Below, in pieces: positions 5,145-6,989 of a stretch of DNA of 6,989 nucleotides. How positions within the stretch are numbered: position 1 is the stretch's first letter; each line of letters opens with the position of its first letter. The stretch is from Candidatus Hydrogenedentota bacterium (lineage in GTDB: Bacteria; Spirochaetota; Leptospiria; Turneriellales; J094), in assembly GCA_003695005.1 (NCBI GenBank), contig RFJE01000388.1, forward strand, positions 1-6,989, written 5' to 3'. The notes under the pieces were generated by a model. That model saw only the letters and a list, made by a program, of their open reading frames with translations. It did not search any database and had not been told where the DNA came from. A program made the position numbers and the translations under genes.

Positions 5145-6989
5145 ATGAAGAATATTTTATTTATCATAACTTTCCTTTCTTTTAGCTTAATTACAAATCG
5201 GATCTTTGCGAATCGAGCTGGTACTGGACCTACGGATAAGCTAGAAGAAAATGCATCAGTTTCTTATCTTAGCTCGGGAAAAACAGGTCGATATGATGAA
5301 ATTGGAACCATGTTTATTTCTCCTGCGGCGTTATCGAGTGCAATCCGTGGCCGGACATGGTCATTTGGCTTTCAATCGGCACCTGCCGATTTTGCTAGTA
5401 ATTTCTTTTTTTTAGGATATGCCTGGCCTACAGAAAAGCATACATTTTTTATGGGGATAGCTCTGCTAAATACATCTGGCTTAGAAAAATACAATGCTGC
5501 TGGAGAGTTCGAAAGCGAGTTTAGTACAAATGAAGTGTTAGTGGGCTTTTCTCATGCCACGCAAATTTTACCAAATTTGCGGATAGGAGAAACCCTTAAA
5601 ATTTTTTATTTAGGATATAATGTGGCACAAGCAACTATCGTGTCGGCAGATGCTCATTTATTTTGGAATCCATTTTCTTTTTTCCAGCTTTCTTTTTCTC
5701 TGACCAATTTATTTTCGACGCCGTATAATTTAGCAAACACACAAGAGTTCTTACCGGTGCACTTAAAACTAACCCCTGGAATTGTTTTATTAAAGAATAA
5801 AATGATTCTTTATTACACATTCGACTCTTTGCTTCCCCTTTATGCCGATGTTGCTGATCCAATCGAACATCGAGTGGGAGTCGAAACTTTTATATGGAAG
5901 AATTATTTGCGAGTTTCTTTTGGGTATGATGGTGAAAATTTTACCTCGGGTATAGCAAGTACCATTTCGCAGTACAATCTTCATTTTGGGTATTTGCCAA
6001 CTTCTGTGGAAGATCGTTTTGGGCTTTCCCTCACGTTTAACTTAGATGCCATAGGTGGTGGTCCCTTTGGAAGGCCAAAGCATCTTCCTCGAACCGATTT
6101 AGAAGAAGAATTGCTTACTTTTTACAAAGGACTAGAAGCTTATAATTCTGGAAAGTATAAGGAAGCTTACGATGATTTTGATAAAGTCTTGCAAGAAAAT
6201 CCAGATCACAAATTAGCAAAGGAATATAGAGAACGTGCTCTTTTGCATTTACGAACTTCAAAATGGCTCGATGATGAGCAACGTCGTTTAATTAAATTGC
6301 ATAAAGATTTAGCTAAAGAGTATGAAGAAAAAGAAAATTATGGTGAGGCTATTTCGGAATGGCGCATGGTTTTAAAATTAGATCCAACCGATAGCGAAGC
6401 ACAGCCAAATATTGATCGGATTAAGAAGTTAGTGGATAAAAAAGTAAAAGCATTGCATGCAAAAGGTTTAAAGTTTTATGCTGCTAACGATAAACTAAAT
6501 GCTATCAATGCTTTTTCCGAAGCTCTTAAGCTCAATCCGGAGTATGAGCCTTCGAAAAAGTGGCTCGTAAAAATTAAACAAGAACTTACTTTAGCCGAAC
6601 GAGCCGAAAGAGAAAGGATTGAACGTTTACAAAAAGCCGAAGTCTATTACAACCGCGGTTTAAGTTATTATGGCAACAAGTCTTTTGAAGAAGCCATTCA
6701 ACAATTTGAGCTAGCGTTAAAGTTTAATCCCGATCATGAAAATGCAAAGAGATACTTAAAGCTAGCCAAAGAAGAACTAGAAGCAGAGCGAAAAGGCTTG
6801 CGTGGTAAAGAAGCCTCTTATGTGCTTTACCAAAAGGGCTTAAAGAATTATCGAGATGGTCAATATTTCCGAGCGATGCAAGATTTTAGAAATGCAATTC
6901 GCGCTTATGAAAAAAATCAAAAAGCTAAAAATATGCTTAAAAAAGCACGCAAAAAATTAAATGCGCAAACCGCCCCTCTTTTAGCAGCA
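5145..6989 (+). CDS. Predicted outer-membrane beta-barrel with C-terminal TPR repeats (3' end outside window)
   Basis: The frame opens with ATG at 5145, three bases after the previous stop, and has no stop through all 615 codons to the window edge. The signal peptide is residues 1-22 (MKNILFIITF onward, cleavage after IFA). Residues about 35-305 alternate aromatic and polar residues in beta-strand style (SFGFQSAP, FFFLGYAW, HTFFMGIALL, LRVSFGYDG, FGLSLTFNL), with an ISPAAL that resembles the NPAGL motif of PorV/FadL-like and UPF0164 barrels; this is fold-level similarity only. A Gly/Pro linker (304-314) leads to TPR-like hairpins at about 322-355, 381-415, 433-466, 497-530 and 557-590, each with the YxxGLxxYxxxxYxxAxxxF pattern and most ending NPD/DPT. 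TPRs after an outer-membrane barrel should lie in the periplasm and bind partners, plausibly the adjacent Ig protein. No Shine-Dalgarno is seen, so coupling to the upstream gene is likely. Confidence 0.85.
   Translation, partial: MKNILFIITFLSFSLITNRIFANRAGTGPTDKLEENASVSYLSSGKTGRYDEIGTMFISPAALSSAIRGRTWSFGFQSAPADFASNFFFLGYAWPTEKHTFFMGIALLNTSGLEKYNAAGEFESEFSTNEVLVGFSHATQILPNLRIGETLKIFYLGYNVAQATIVSADAHLFWNPFSFFQLSFSLTNLFSTPYNLANTQEFLPVHLKLTPGIVLLKNKMILYYTFDSLLPLYADVADPIEHRVGVETFIWKNYLRVSFGYDGENFTSGIASTISQYNLHFGYLPTSVEDRFGLSLTFNLDAIGGGPFGRPKHLPRTDLEEELLTFYKGLEAYNSGKYKEAYDDFDKVLQENPDHKLAKEYRERALLHLRTSKWLDDEQRRLIKLHKDLAKEYEEKENYGEAISEWRMVLKLDPTDSEAQPNIDRIKKLVDKKVKALHAKGLKFYAANDKLNAINAFSEALKLNPEYEPSKKWLVKIKQELTLAERAERERIERLQKAEVYYNRGLSYYGNKSFEEAIQQFELALKFNPDHENAKRYLKLAKEELEAERKGLRGKEASYVLYQKGLKNYRDGQYFRAMQDFRNAIRAYEKNQKAKNMLKKARKKLNAQTAPLLAA

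Noticed and set aside
5635..5984. Minus-strand open frames between 5635 and 5984
   Set aside because: They lie entirely within the coherent barrel-TPR gene, which has a signal peptide and continuous domains on the + strand.

Overview
The window is a densely packed, AT-leaning bacterial segment with every supported gene on the + strand. It has six complete or partial genes upstream of one further gene that runs off the right edge. A signal-peptide-bearing predicted outer-membrane barrel and a two-pass inner-membrane protein point to a diderm (Gram-negative-type) bacterium. TTG start use, mostly weak Shine-Dalgarno sequences, a FlgD-type Ig domain and a barrel-TPR protein would suit a spirochaete (Leptospira-like or a relative). 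That placement is only tentative: no marker gene is present, and the sigma70-like TTGACA/TATACT promoter argues mildly against Bacteroidota.

Region 1 (1-2089) is metabolic. It contains the C-terminal third of ilvD (dihydroxy-acid dehydratase), then an SDR oxidoreductase with the Asp-Tyr-Lys active site of pteridine reductases (PTR1/FolM type), then folB and folK. The four reading frames overlap by 1, 11 and 17 bases and read as one transcription unit. FolB and FolK are consecutive steps of dihydropterin synthesis, and the SDR probably reduces a pterin or folate. IlvD makes 2-ketoisovalerate, which PanB joins to a folate one-carbon unit in pantothenate synthesis, so a metabolic link to ilvD is possible but not shown.

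Region 2 (2086-6989) appears to be a separate unit. It starts at a near-consensus promoter whose -35 box contains the folK stop codon and whose predicted start point falls on the ATG of the next gene. It encodes three envelope proteins with almost no spacing: a 752-residue inner-membrane protein with an extracytoplasmic domain and a very acidic, probably disordered cytoplasmic tail; a 254-residue exported protein ending in a FlgD-type Ig domain; and a protein of at least 615 residues with a signal peptide, a predicted outer-membrane beta-barrel and at least five TPR-like repeats. Together they could form a trans-envelope assembly. I do not recognise it as a named system, and it is the best candidate here for something undescribed.

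There are no RNA genes, mobile elements, CRISPR arrays or convincing terminators. No gene-free stretch exceeds about 32 bases.
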